Part shown: positions 1-8,955 of the stretch, piece by piece
How the letters are laid out: each line of letters starts with the position of its first letter
Numbering within the stretch: position 1 is the first letter of the stretch
Source of the DNA: a virus
Length of the DNA stretch: 28,661 nucleotides
IMG/VR virus record: IMGVR_UViG_3300017991_000329
Span: 1 to 28,661 of that record
Strand: one strand, 5' to 3'
Made by a program: the position numbers and the translations under genes
Notes under the pieces: generated by a model
Databases searched by the model: none
What the model was told of the DNA's origin: nothing
Seen by the model: the letters and a program-made list of their open reading frames with translations, nothing else

Positions 1-2
1 GG

Positions 3-608
3 ATCGTCCGCCTCTCGTCCCTGTTCACGCAGGAGACGAACGAGCTGATCTTCTTCGTCCGGGAACGGATGCTCTCGTGGATCGAGAAGATCTCGCTGGT
101 GGTGGAGGGCACGAAGTCCGGCGACTACTACGTGTTCCAGAGGGACGAGCACATCACGGACATCGGGTCTCCGACGAACCCGGACGACGGCCTCGGAGTG
201 ATGTCCAACGCGTACATCGACAACCTCCAGGGCAAGACGTCGTTCGCCCCCTTCGCCAACACGTCGGACTGCCTCTCGGTCCTGGACCGTCGCTACTGGG
301 TCCTCGACTTCAACCTCGATGACGAGGGGCCCATCGGAACGGCGGACTACTACGCGTCCTTCACGGTGGATGCACCGGGAATCCCGCCCATGGTGGCCGG
401 TTCCGGTCGTCCCGTGGAGCCTGACCGGGTCGATGATGTCCTGGACCGCGACGACCGGCTGCGGTCCCTCCGGTTCGCTTGGATTCGGTATCGGACGGAC
501 AAGGTCAACGGCACACTTCCGGCGGTGGTGAGGTTCGACGAGGAACTCCCACGTCGTGAGCAGGAGCAGGAGGACTTGCTCCGACTCAAGGAGGGACTGG
601 ATGAGTGA
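3..608 (+). CDS. Hypothetical structural-region protein, 5' end outside the window
   Basis: The frame is open from the first bases of the window, so the gene starts upstream. About 201 residues are visible. A start at the ATG at 69 is possible, but the preceding 22 codons read as ordinary coding sequence, so a longer protein is more likely. No family is recognised. The visible part has a basic, amphipathic start (around FFVRERMLSWIEKISL), a middle rich in Asp, Tyr and Gly, and a charged helical end (RREQEQEDLLRLKEGLDE). The stop overlaps the start of the next gene by 8 bases, and the next gene's AAGGAGG ribosome-binding site lies inside this one, so the two are translationally coupled. Its place just before baseplate genes suggests a virion or assembly protein, by context only. 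Confidence 0.8.
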   Translation: MVRLSSLFTQETNELIFFVRERMLSWIEKISLVVEGTKSGDYYVFQRDEHITDIGSPTNPDDGLGVMSNAYIDNLQGKTSFAPFANTSDCLSVLDRRYWVLDFNLDDEGPIGTADYYASFTVDAPGIPPMVAGSGRPVEPDRVDDVLDRDDRLRSLRFAWIRYRTDKVNGTLPAVVRFDEELPRREQEQEDLLRLKEGLDE

Positions 609-879
609 TTCGTCCTATGGGCGACCCCCTGTAGAGGATCGGGTGGAACCCATGACCGTGGAGGAGATGATCGAGTCCTTGCGGAAGATGGGTATCCCGG
701 TCAACCAGTGGGCAGACGCCCCTGGCGGGGAGAACATCAAGTCTCCGATGGTGGAGCGCCAGAAGGAGATGCTCGGACAGGTTCGGGATCTCCTTGAGCA
801 GCAGATCGAGATGGACAAGGAGAAGGTGTCGGAGCTTCACGCCACCGTACAGCGACTCAAGCACGGAGGAGGCATCTGA
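601..879 (+). CDS. Small coiled-coil protein of the baseplate operon
   Basis: This 92-residue protein starts at ATG 601, chosen because AAGGAGG lies about 7 bases upstream. A start at GTG 556 or ATG 652 is possible but has a weaker ribosome-binding site. After a short polar N-terminus the protein is almost all helix. Residues about 18-30 (MTVEEMIESLRKMGIP) look like a short amphipathic helix, and residues about 50-88 (ERQKEMLGQVRDLLEQQIEM and onward) have the heptad pattern of a coiled coil. No enzyme motif is visible. It overlaps the previous gene by 8 bases and abuts the next one at 880, so it belongs to the same transcript. A structural or chaperone-like role in tail assembly is inferred from position and composition only. 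Confidence 0.8.
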   Translation: MSDSSYGRPPVEDRVEPMTVEEMIESLRKMGIPVNQWADAPGGENIKSPMVERQKEMLGQVRDLLEQQIEMDKEKVSELHATVQRLKHGGGI

Positions 880-3411
880 GTGGGTGCTCCTGAAACCGGA
901 ACAGGCGATGCGGGAGGTGGTGGCAACTGGGTCACCATCCAGCCGGGCATCCCCGAGGAGTTCTTGGCCCCGATCGAGGTCATCCAGGCTCTTCTGGACG
1001 CCCTCCTGATCGTCATGAACATCGCCCTCGCCATCCTCCAGGTGGTGAAGGCGTTCCTCGTCGGATTCCTCGACCCCATCGTCGCCATCATCGACGCCAT
1101 CATCGGGGAGATCGAAGGCTTCCTACGGGACCTTCGCCAGTTGGGCCTCTACATCTCGGGGGACACCAGACCCGTCCCCGACTTCGAAGACCTCCTCGGC
1201 GGATTCACGGCCTACGAGCGACGCATGATCGGTCGCCTGACGGACCGCTCGGACCCGACGCGGCCTGACTTCACGAGTGCATCCTCCTGCATCGCCATCT
1301 TCACCTACACCTCGGTGGACGTCTCGAGCGTCCAGCAGTTGATCTCCACGATCCAGAAGCTGCTCGGGTTCCTCGGCCAGACGGTCCCTGTCCGGGCCTA
1401 CACGACTCCCACGGCCCTCCGGGTGTCCTACGGCCTCGACGGGGCGTCCCTCTACACGTTCGGACCCCTCACGAAGGCCCTCAAGGAAGGCACCCCGGAC
1501 CTCGCCAATCTCCGCTGGCAGATGTCACCCCCTCCGAGTGGCACCCAGGTGCGATTCCCCAGCATGGCCCCCAAGGGTTTCCTGCTTGAGGTGTCCACGG
1601 TGCCGGACGGCCTCATCGTGGCCTACGATGTCCCTGCTCAGAACATGCAGCTTGGGGCAGACCTTCAGCGCTCCTACGGCCTCATGCGAGACCCCAAGTC
1701 GGGGCTCCCCTTCAAGCTATACGGCGGGGCCTACATGGTGGATGTGGGGGACCTCGCGGACCCCACGTTCGAGGAGGGCACCTCGGCGGACAAGCGCCTC
1801 TACGCCTACAAGAGCGCTGCCGACGATGTCCCCATCCCCATCGATGCGCTCGTGACGGATGACGACCCCCCGAAGTTCCTGCTGCAGAGGACCTTCTTCG
1901 TGAACCCGAGGGACGGGTCCCTCAACCTCGTGGGACCGGGGCAAGGCTTCGCAGCGACGCTCAGTGCGAACGACATGCCCTACACGGCGGACTTCGAGAT
2001 CGATGGGAACGGTAAGGTGGTCCCCATCGAGGAGTCCATCAAGCTGGCGGACACGGTCTACGTTCGGGTCTCGGCGGTCACCGAGGAGATCCTGGACGTC
2101 GTGGCCTATGAGGGACAGGCACAGAGTGAGCCCCAGGGGCCGCTCACGGATCGGCTCAACTTCTGGTCGACCAATTCCACGAAGTTGCAGGGTCAGGTTC
2201 AGGAGAAGGGCTACGCAACGTTCGAGACGGGGACCTTCTCCACGGGGGACAAGACCGAGGCCAGCTTCCCTCTGACGGTGACCTTCCCTGGGGCACAGAC
2301 GACTGCCTACATCGAAGCGGTGACGGTGGCTCTCGCGGTGATGGCGATCTCGCGGTCGGACCTTCAGGCCATCGAGGACAACAGCACCCTCTACGCGGGG
2401 GTGGCCTACACGCCGACGGGACTCGAGAACCTGGCGAGCTTCCTCATCCCCCAACTGCTCGGGAACTACGTCCGGGACTACTACCGGAAAGCCTACTACC
2501 CGCCGGAGACCTTCCGTAAGAAGCTGCTCCTCAAGTGCCGGGGGTTGGCCAACGCCCTCTACGCGAAATCGGGGCCTCTGGGGGATCTCGAGGCTGCGGT
2601 GGTGTCCCTCGCAGAGCCCATGACCTCCTTCAAGTGGAGCGACGCGGATGGTGGTCTCCCGGAGATGACCATCCTCGAGACTCTCGAGAGTGACGACAAG
2701 ACTCAGGGCCTCGGCCTCAACCCGCTCAGCATCGGGGTGGCCGGGGCGGTCAACACACGGGAAACCCTTGAGTCCACATCCATCCCTCGGGAACCGGGCT
2801 ACCTGCAGAAACCCAACGCGGCTTCCTTCTTCTTCAAGGGAGAAGGGTCGGCGGATCTCTCCCCTGTCATCTACGGGGAGGGCTGGGAGACCATCGCCTT
2901 CTGTCGCAACGCCCTCTACACCGACGACGTGTACAGCGCCGCCGCGTCTGTCCTCAACGTCGCGGCGGCTCCGGCGACGCTTCCGAGGAAGCCGGGCGAG
3001 GGTGGCTGGATTGCTATCCGACTGTTCCCGCAGGGGTTGTGGCCTCTGGAGGCGATCCTTCAGCAGATCCTCGCCTTCGTGAACTCCATCAGCGAAGGAC
3101 TCTCGGCGGTGACGGACGTCATCCTCGCCTACATCGAGTTCCTCGAGGGTCGGATCCTCGAGTTGCAGGCCCTCGTCGTCCGCCTCAACGGGCTTCTCGA
3201 GTTCCTGCAAGGGTTCAACCTACCCCCGGTGTCCGCGCTCGTTGTGGCGGGTTCTGGGACCGACGGCATCCTTCAGGAGTTCGTGGGGGCCGGGGACAAG
3301 CCTCAGGACTCGGTGTTGTCCTACGGCGGGGGCCTCGTGTTCTTCGCAGGGGGTCTGCCCACCATCCTCGTGGAGTTGTTGCGGGCTTTCTTCGGGGGAG
3401 GTTCGGAGTAG
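880..3411 (+). CDS. Large tail/baseplate structural protein with hydrophobic ends
   Basis: 843 residues from GTG 880, placed directly after the preceding stop with GGAGGAGG about 8 bases upstream. No named family is recognised. Residues about 28-90 are a long, very hydrophobic Ile/Leu/Val/Ala stretch broken by single acidic residues. Residues about 720-790 form another amphipathic, coiled-coil-like region (LEGRILELQALVVRLNGLLE), and the last 20 residues are hydrophobic again. The roughly 600 residues between are beta-rich, with Thr, Gly, Pro and Asp typical of virion proteins. There is no signal peptide and no clear transmembrane topology, so the hydrophobic segments may pack within the tail or touch membrane at infection. 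It is followed with no gap by the gene at 3412. Position, size and composition support a tail or baseplate component. It is too short and too beta-rich to look like a tape measure. Confidence 0.85.
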   Translation: MGAPETGTGDAGGGGNWVTIQPGIPEEFLAPIEVIQALLDALLIVMNIALAILQVVKAFLVGFLDPIVAIIDAIIGEIEGFLRDLRQLGLYISGDTRPVPDFEDLLGGFTAYERRMIGRLTDRSDPTRPDFTSASSCIAIFTYTSVDVSSVQQLISTIQKLLGFLGQTVPVRAYTTPTALRVSYGLDGASLYTFGPLTKALKEGTPDLANLRWQMSPPPSGTQVRFPSMAPKGFLLEVSTVPDGLIVAYDVPAQNMQLGADLQRSYGLMRDPKSGLPFKLYGGAYMVDVGDLADPTFEEGTSADKRLYAYKSAADDVPIPIDALVTDDDPPKFLLQRTFFVNPRDGSLNLVGPGQGFAATLSANDMPYTADFEIDGNGKVVPIEESIKLADTVYVRVSAVTEEILDVVAYEGQAQSEPQGPLTDRLNFWSTNSTKLQGQVQEKGYATFETGTFSTGDKTEASFPLTVTFPGAQTTAYIEAVTVALAVMAISRSDLQAIEDNSTLYAGVAYTPTGLENLASFLIPQLLGNYVRDYYRKAYYPPETFRKKLLLKCRGLANALYAKSGPLGDLEAAVVSLAEPMTSFKWSDADGGLPEMTILETLESDDKTQGLGLNPLSIGVAGAVNTRETLESTSIPREPGYLQKPNAASFFFKGEGSADLSPVIYGEGWETIAFCRNALYTDDVYSAAASVLNVAAAPATLPRKPGEGGWIAIRLFPQGLWPLEAILQQILAFVNSISEGLSAVTDVILAYIEFLEGRILELQALVVRLNGLLEFLQGFNLPPVSALVVAGSGTDGILQEFVGAGDKPQDSVLSYGGGLVFFAGGLPTILVELLRAFFGGGSE

Positions 3412-4254
3412 ATGTCATTCGGGTGGCTTGGCACGTTCAGACAAGGCTCCTGGCAGGCGTTCCGACGTTTCGTCCTCGAAGAGCGTCGGGACATCGCGGA
3501 GCGCATCAACGTCATCGAGTCGGAACTCATCCGGATTGGTGAGGTCACGATCCTCTACGCCTCGACGACAGATGACGAGGGCAACACGGAGGTCACGGAG
3601 GAGCGTCTGGGGTTCTCGATCACGGAGGACTCTTCTCTGGGGAAGCTGGTTCAGGCGTACATCGCCCTCGGCGGCAACCCCTTCGACATCAGCTTGTTCC
3701 TGACGCCGGATTCCGTCGTGGTCCTGGACCAGGACTCGGAAGATCAGCCTGCTGTCCCGACGCAGCCCTACAGCGGGGTCGTGCATCCGAAGAGCGCCTC
3801 GTACTCGACGGGGGTCCTGTACGAGGGGGGCTACATGACGGTCAAGAAGTTCATCCCGGCTCGTGTCGGCGGCTACCGACGGCTGGAGGACTACTCGGTC
3901 GCCAACCTCGTCAAGAAGGCGAGGAAGTGGACCCGGCAGGAGATCCGGTTCAAGCGGAACGACCTCGAGGCGAGGATCATCAAGCTCTGCGACCTTCGGG
4001 AGCAGTTGCAGCAAGAACTTCAGGAGATCGCGTGGATGGCGGCGGGGATTTCCTCGTCGGACCCGTACCTCAACGAGGATCTCTTCGACCCCGACCTCAC
4101 GGTGGCGAACATCGTGGCGACCATCGACGCCCTCTTCTACGAGACGGACGAGGATGGACGGGCGGACTTCGACACCGAGAACACCGAGGCGCTCGGCAAG
4201 CACCCCTACTTGCTGAGTGACATCACGCCGGACGAGGACAACACGGCTCTGTGA
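3412..4254 (+). CDS. Hypothetical baseplate-operon protein, 280 aa
   Basis: Starts at ATG 3412, immediately after the stop of the previous gene. A GGGGGAGG stretch lies about 11 bases upstream, inside that gene. Family not recognised. Three parts can be seen: a basic N-terminal helix (GSWQAFRRFVLEERRDIAER), a central mixed region with a Pro/Tyr-rich loop (about residues 120-150), and a strongly charged helical region at about 170-210 (KARKWTRQEIRFKRNDLEAR then LREQLQQELQEI) likely to be a coiled coil. The C-terminus is acidic (DITPDEDNTAL). It closes the first transcription block: the following gap carries a copy of the shared regulatory element before the gp25-like gene. A virion role is inferred from context. 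Confidence 0.82.
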   Translation: MSFGWLGTFRQGSWQAFRRFVLEERRDIAERINVIESELIRIGEVTILYASTTDDEGNTEVTEERLGFSITEDSSLGKLVQAYIALGGNPFDISLFLTPDSVVVLDQDSEDQPAVPTQPYSGVVHPKSASYSTGVLYEGGYMTVKKFIPARVGGYRRLEDYSVANLVKKARKWTRQEIRFKRNDLEARIIKLCDLREQLQQELQEIAWMAAGISSSDPYLNEDLFDPDLTVANIVATIDALFYETDEDGRADFDTENTEALGKHPYLLSDITPDEDNTAL

Positions 4255-4255
4255 C

Positions 4256-4286
4256 GGTGCTGACCCTATAGGGACGGGAGGGCAGG
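4256..4286 (+). promoter_or_regulatory. Shared intergenic element, copy 1 (candidate late promoter)
   Basis: GGTGC (4256-4260), four bases, CCTATA (4265-4270), ten bases, GGCAGG (4281-4286), then ATG 4287. The centre is a perfect palindrome, CCCTATAGGG. GGGAGGG (4276-4282) would serve as ribosome-binding site. Its parts and spacings match six other copies before + strand genes in this window. Promoter function is inferred. Confidence 0.6.
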
Positions 4287-5468
4287 ATGAGTATCGACTT
4301 CCAACTCGGCCACAGATGCCCTCACTTGGTCGTTGAAGAGCCCGTGAGCATCGGGGACGACCGCGTCTCCCTCATCACGAAGGCTCCCATCGCCTCCACC
4401 ACGTTGCTCCGTGTGCTGGCCAACAACGCCTACTACATCCCGTCGAATGGCCTGTACTCGCAGGCCATCCTCTACGGGGCGGGGTCGGGGCCCTTCCAGA
4501 TCGAGGGGTGTATCTCGGAGAACGGCCTCTCGGTGGACTCCAACGTGGTGACGGTGACGAGCAGCACGGAGTCCAAGACCTTCGCCCTCCCCATCGGTAA
4601 CCGCGTAACCACGGATGCCCTTGTGAGGGTGTTCCGGGCCAAGTTCACCGACATCATCGTTCTCAACGAGGACGGACACCTCGTGTTCATGGATGTCGCC
4701 AAGATCGGCCCGGAATCCAGGATCTCGATCTCGGGTCGGGGTCGGGATGCCATCGGGTTCGGCAACCAGTGGCGTGCGAAGGGGCAGGAGGTCTACCCGG
4801 CGTGGAGACTCAACTCCCGTGCGGACATCCTGCCCGTCGTCAACAGGGGACCTTACGTCTTCGACCACTCTCGCTACGTGCAGTTCGCACGTCCGGTGAA
4901 GCTCAACCCGACGTTCAAGGTGACCTACGCGGCTCCTCCGGAGAGGTGTCCTCGTTGTCGGGCGACGTTCGTCGAGAACGACTGGCGCTTCGACATCGAG
5001 GGTGAACTCATCACGGTCGAGAATGAGGATCTCCTCTACCAGGCGGCACTCAAGATCCTTCTGACGAGGATCGGGTCGAACCCGTACCACACGGCCTACG
5101 GTTCGGGGATCATCAACCGCATCGGGGCCAAGGCGGTGGGGGCGGTGGCGACACAGATCCAGGATGACGTTCGGACGGCCCTGTCCCGGATGCAGTCCCT
5201 CCAGAAGCAGCAGGCTCAGTACCAGAAGGTGTCCCTCAAGGAGCGCCTCTACTCGATTCTGTCTGCCGAGGTGTTCCCACACGACACAGACCCGACGGCG
5301 TTCCTCGTGGACGTTGTGGTGTCCAACGGGACCAACGAGCCTGTGCGGCTCTCCATCGTGTTCTCCGTACCGGGAGCCGTCGCCCTGGCTGGCACGAACA
5401 ATCTGACGCTGGGACTCGAGTCCACGGGTCTGACGGTTGAGGAGTCGAGAGAGGTATTCAACAGGTGA
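4287..5468 (+). CDS. Baseplate protein with gp25/W-like C-terminal domain
   Basis: 393 residues. Residues about 245-345 resemble the gp25/W family of baseplate wedge proteins: an acidic lead-in (ENEDLLYQAALKILLT), the RIGSNPYHTAYGSGI stretch that fits this family's conserved turn, then two helices and a beta-rich end. Typical W/gp25 proteins have only about 110-150 residues, so roughly 230 N-terminal residues are extra. They carry C11 (CPH), C75 and a CPRC pair at 221-224 just before the gp25-like part, which could bind a metal. In T4 and P2 this protein sits in the wedge that links the baseplate to the sheath. The J-like and I-like genes follow directly, matching the W-J-I order. The start is fixed by GGGAGGG just upstream and by the regulatory element ending at the ATG. 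Confidence 0.85.
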   Translation: MSIDFQLGHRCPHLVVEEPVSIGDDRVSLITKAPIASTTLLRVLANNAYYIPSNGLYSQAILYGAGSGPFQIEGCISENGLSVDSNVVTVTSSTESKTFALPIGNRVTTDALVRVFRAKFTDIIVLNEDGHLVFMDVAKIGPESRISISGRGRDAIGFGNQWRAKGQEVYPAWRLNSRADILPVVNRGPYVFDHSRYVQFARPVKLNPTFKVTYAAPPERCPRCRATFVENDWRFDIEGELITVENEDLLYQAALKILLTRIGSNPYHTAYGSGIINRIGAKAVGAVATQIQDDVRTALSRMQSLQKQQAQYQKVSLKERLYSILSAEVFPHDTDPTAFLVDVVVSNGTNEPVRLSIVFSVPGAVALAGTNNLTLGLESTGLTVEESREVFNR

Positions 5469-5472
5469 GCGC

Positions 5473-8400
5473 ATGGCCATCCTGACACCGAAGATCCTGG
5501 GTCCCGACGGCGTCCTCCGAGAGGACCTCGCCTTCAGCACGACCCGTGGGACGCGATTCTTCACCGGCACGATCGACGAGACCACCGTGGACCTCGAGGT
5601 GTCCATCAACGGTGCCGGGTGGACGAACGACGCCGACCTCTTCGTCTTCGAGGGCACCGAGTGGATGGTGCCCAACCCGGCGGCGTACCCTGCCGGGCTC
5701 GAGCTTCTCGCGGGACCCAACACCATCCAGGTCAGAGCTATCGCCCTGACGGGTTCCACCTCGGCTCCTGCCATGGCGGAAGTCACCCTGGTCCAGGAGT
5801 CCGATCTCGGGGTCGTCGCGGATCCCCCGACCAACATCAGCGTCACGCAGAAGGACGGCTCGGTTGAACTCAGCGTCGAGGGTCTCGAGGATTCCACGGG
5901 ATTCCAGGGGTTCAACTTCTACGCGAGCAAGTACGAGGGAGGTGGGGACTCCGGCTACCAGCAGATCAACCTCGAAACCGTCGCGGACAGCACCACGACC
6001 GAGGAGTTCGAGGAGATCGCAACCCTGGAGGTGGAGTCGGATGTTCCGGTGGACGGCAACGGAGATCCCCTGGCGGACCCCTTGTACTTCCACGTGGTCG
6101 GGACACAAGAGGACGAGGATGACGTCGTCCTCCAGACAGACATCGACGAACGGTACGAGGTCCCCGAGACGGCCCGCGAACTCCGGACCACGATGACCCT
6201 CGAGGCCGTTCGGACCATCCAGGTCTACAGCTTCGATCACGATCGGTTGGCGGGACCCACGAGTGACCCCCCCACGATCGCCATCGGGGAGTTCGCGGCG
6301 ACTCCACAAGAGGAGCCGCTCTACTACGTCATCACGTCGGTCTTCTACGACGAGACGAACAACCTGGAACTCGAGTCCTCCTTCTCCCAGGAGGTGGTGG
6401 GCCATCCTCTCCGCATCACGACATCCATCGGGAACTTCCCGGTCGTGAGCCGTCAGCAGATCGTCCGGGACTACGCGACCTCCGTGTTCCGCTCGAATCC
6501 ACAAGTGCGGGTGGAGGAGGGTTCCACCCTCCGGGACGTGACGATCGACCCCTTCTCGTCCGAGGCGGAGCGGGTCCGGTTCATCGTGGACTTCCTGCAC
6601 AGGGCCCGTTCGCCGTCCCTGCTCATCATCATCGATGACCCTCAGGGCACCGGGCAGTCGGCTCCTGTGGCGACGTCCTCGTACAAGCAGGCGCTGAAGC
6701 AGGCGTTCCGGCTTCAGAGTGACGAAGAGACCCAGGCGTTGATCGACTCTGCGTTCGAAGCCTACGCCTCGAACTACGGGGTGTTCCGTCGGACGGGTCG
6801 TGCTTCTCAGGGTGAGGTGACCTTCTACACGACGCAGAGGCCCACTCGGACCATCCAGTTGCCTCTCGGCACCATCGTGTCCGGGGGCTCCCGGCAGTTC
6901 AGGACGAGTCGGGCGGCTTCGCTGCCCCTCAACCAGATCGCCTCCTACTTCAACCCGGTGACGGGGCGCTATCAGGTGACAGTCCCGGTCCGGGCCACGG
7001 CGACGGGGTCGGCGGGGAACGTCGGAGCCGGTCAGGTTCGCCAGGTGGTCTCTGCTGTCGCGGGGATCTCGGTCATCAACTCGGCGGCGATGTTCGGTGG
7101 CGAGGACCGTGAGACCAACCAGCAGTTGATCGAACGGGCTCGGCGTCGCCTTGCCTCTGTGGACTCGGGGACGAAGCAGGGCTACCTGCAGACGGCGGCG
7201 GACGTTCCGGGTGTCATCAAGGCCAACGTGGTCGGAGCGGGTGACCCCCTCATGCAGCGGGACCTCGACTCCAGTGGGGTTCACCGGGGTGGCAAGGTCG
7301 ACATCTGGATCCAGGGGACGAACCTCGCCACGGTCACGGATGTCTTCGCCTTCTCCTTCGAGATCGGCCAGGACATCCAGTTCGAGATCATCGGTTCGGT
7401 GACGGGCCTCAACTTCGTCGCGGTGGACACCGAGTTGTCCGAGGCGAACCCCATCGTCGAGATGTTGGACTACCCGGATGCGGGCTACGAGTTCCGCAAC
7501 GCTTCCACAGGCGAGGTGTTCGACCTCACGGGCGTCACCATCACGGGCTACAACACCATCCAGCTCGACACCAGCATCCCGCAGCCAGCGGTGGACTTGA
7601 CGGACGTCGTCCTGGGCTCCTACCGCCGTCGGGTGGGCAACATCTTCATCCTGCCGCGTCAGCCCGTGACGGAGATCACGGGGGTGACGGGGGCGGTGTC
7701 AGGGCAGTTGCCTTCAACGGCCTTCGATCTGGTACATCCGGACCCGCCGCTCGAGAAGGGTCGGTCGGACCTGGCCGAGGACTACCTGCAGATCTCGTCC
7801 TACACGGACGATGACGGGAACACCATCCCCTCCGGAGACCTCATCACGGTCACGGACGAACCCCACGTCCTGCTCGGGGAGTACCCCGAGTACGTCGACA
7901 ACTTGGGGGCGGTGTTCCTCACCGTGGAGGTCTGGGACGAGACCAAGACCACGCAGTACCGAGGGCCCGACGACCCCAGCGGGATCTCGGACTACACCAT
8001 CATCCTGGGGGACCAGACGACGCCCCTCGCCATCCAGCGAACGACAGGGAGTGCCATCTCCAGTGGCGAGACCGTCCTGGTGAGCTACTCCCACGATGAG
8101 AACTTCTCCGTCACCTACACCACGAACCTCGTGGTGAGCGTCACTCAGGACGCTGTGAACACCCAGAGGCACGCAACGGCGGATGTCATCGTGAAGGACG
8201 CTGTGCCGGTTCCTCTCGATCTCCAGGCGACGGTGGTCCTCAAGAAGGGGGCGAAGCAGGAGGAGGTGGACCCGAATCTGCGGACGAACCTCACCAATTA
8301 CATCACGAACCTACGGCTGGGGGACCCCATCCGGCAGTCGGACGTGATCGACGTCATCGAGAAGACCACGGATGTCTCCTACGTCACGGTCCCCCTCACC

Positions 8401-8955
8401 AAGATGGTTCGCGGCGAGGGGTCCCAGGTGGTCCGCGAGACCCTCGTGTCGGATCTGGCGTCCGAGGTGGTGCAGTTGCCCTCGTTGTCCACGGGGTCCT
8501 ACCTCGTCTGGATCATCAAGGACTCCCTCTCAGCGGCCACGACAGATGGAGGCGGTCCGGACACCTCCTACCGGGGGGTCTTCGAGGATGACATCGAGAT
8601 GACGCTCCTGGATGCTTCGACGCAGTTGTCGGCCCTGGGGCTGGCGGACAACCAGGCGTACATCATCGGGGACGATGGGGCGGTCATCAACGGCTACTCG
8701 GATGACGCGACGCTCATTGCCGAGGGGTTCACGACCGACGCAGATCGCCAGGCTGAGAGGGAACGTCTGACGGCGAACCACGTCCTGGTGTCGCTGATCC
8801 CCAGCGACTCTCCGGTCGAGCACGAGTACGCGGTGACGTACATCGTGGGAGAGGACAGCGGAGCGAAGAACATCGACCCCGGTGCGGCGGAGTACATCAC
8901 GACCCCGACGAACATCAACGACTGGCTCTTCACCTATGACGAGGACAGCGCGTGA
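5473..8955 (+). CDS. Baseplate J-like protein with extended N-terminus
   Basis: 1160 residues from ATG 5473, four bases after the previous stop; AGGTGA just upstream is a modest ribosome-binding site. Residues about 435-610 match the Baseplate_J pattern: strands leading through LPLGTIVSGG, a GSAGNVGAGQV stretch, then GGEDRETNQQLIERARRRL and a TAADVPGV motif. Residues about 905-975 look like the J C-terminal part (PLDLQATVVLKKG, then a helix and DVIDVIEKT). Before the J core lie a beta domain (1-110), an FN3-like segment beginning PPTNISVTQKDGSVEL (about 118-230) and further beta material. P2 J has about 300 residues, so this is a several-fold enlarged form. J proteins, like T4 gp6, form the wedge ring of contractile tails. 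The stop overlaps the next start by 4 bases (GTGA). Confidence 0.9.
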   Translation: MAILTPKILGPDGVLREDLAFSTTRGTRFFTGTIDETTVDLEVSINGAGWTNDADLFVFEGTEWMVPNPAAYPAGLELLAGPNTIQVRAIALTGSTSAPAMAEVTLVQESDLGVVADPPTNISVTQKDGSVELSVEGLEDSTGFQGFNFYASKYEGGGDSGYQQINLETVADSTTTEEFEEIATLEVESDVPVDGNGDPLADPLYFHVVGTQEDEDDVVLQTDIDERYEVPETARELRTTMTLEAVRTIQVYSFDHDRLAGPTSDPPTIAIGEFAATPQEEPLYYVITSVFYDETNNLELESSFSQEVVGHPLRITTSIGNFPVVSRQQIVRDYATSVFRSNPQVRVEEGSTLRDVTIDPFSSEAERVRFIVDFLHRARSPSLLIIIDDPQGTGQSAPVATSSYKQALKQAFRLQSDEETQALIDSAFEAYASNYGVFRRTGRASQGEVTFYTTQRPTRTIQLPLGTIVSGGSRQFRTSRAASLPLNQIASYFNPVTGRYQVTVPVRATATGSAGNVGAGQVRQVVSAVAGISVINSAAMFGGEDRETNQQLIERARRRLASVDSGTKQGYLQTAADVPGVIKANVVGAGDPLMQRDLDSSGVHRGGKVDIWIQGTNLATVTDVFAFSFEIGQDIQFEIIGSVTGLNFVAVDTELSEANPIVEMLDYPDAGYEFRNASTGEVFDLTGVTITGYNTIQLDTSIPQPAVDLTDVVLGSYRRRVGNIFILPRQPVTEITGVTGAVSGQLPSTAFDLVHPDPPLEKGRSDLAEDYLQISSYTDDDGNTIPSGDLITVTDEPHVLLGEYPEYVDNLGAVFLTVEVWDETKTTQYRGPDDPSGISDYTIILGDQTTPLAIQRTTGSAISSGETVLVSYSHDENFSVTYTTNLVVSVTQDAVNTQRHATADVIVKDAVPVPLDLQATVVLKKGAKQEEVDPNLRTNLTNYITNLRLGDPIRQSDVIDVIEKTTDVSYVTVPLTKMVRGEGSQVVRETLVSDLASEVVQLPSLSTGSYLVWIIKDSLSAATTDGGGPDTSYRGVFEDDIEMTLLDASTQLSALGLADNQAYIIGDDGAVINGYSDDATLIAEGFTTDADRQAERERLTANHVLVSLIPSDSPVEHEYAVTYIVGEDSGAKNIDPGAAEYITTPTNINDWLFTYDEDSA

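Noticed and set aside
1717-3210. Long minus-strand open frame of 497 codons
   Set aside because: It is entirely antisense to the 843-residue protein; its composition is that of a shadow frame and it shows no recognisable domain.
4264-4273. CCCTATAGGG palindrome read as a repressor site
   Set aside because: The palindrome is perfect only in copies 1 and 7 of the shared element. The other copies keep the spacing and CCTATA-like core but not the symmetry, so a symmetric operator is less likely than a directional signal.
4266-5915. Long open frame (549 codons) on the minus strand
   Set aside because: It runs across two clear baseplate genes, has no ribosome-binding site, and is rich in Arg, Val, Asp and Glu, as expected of the antisense of high-GC coding DNA.
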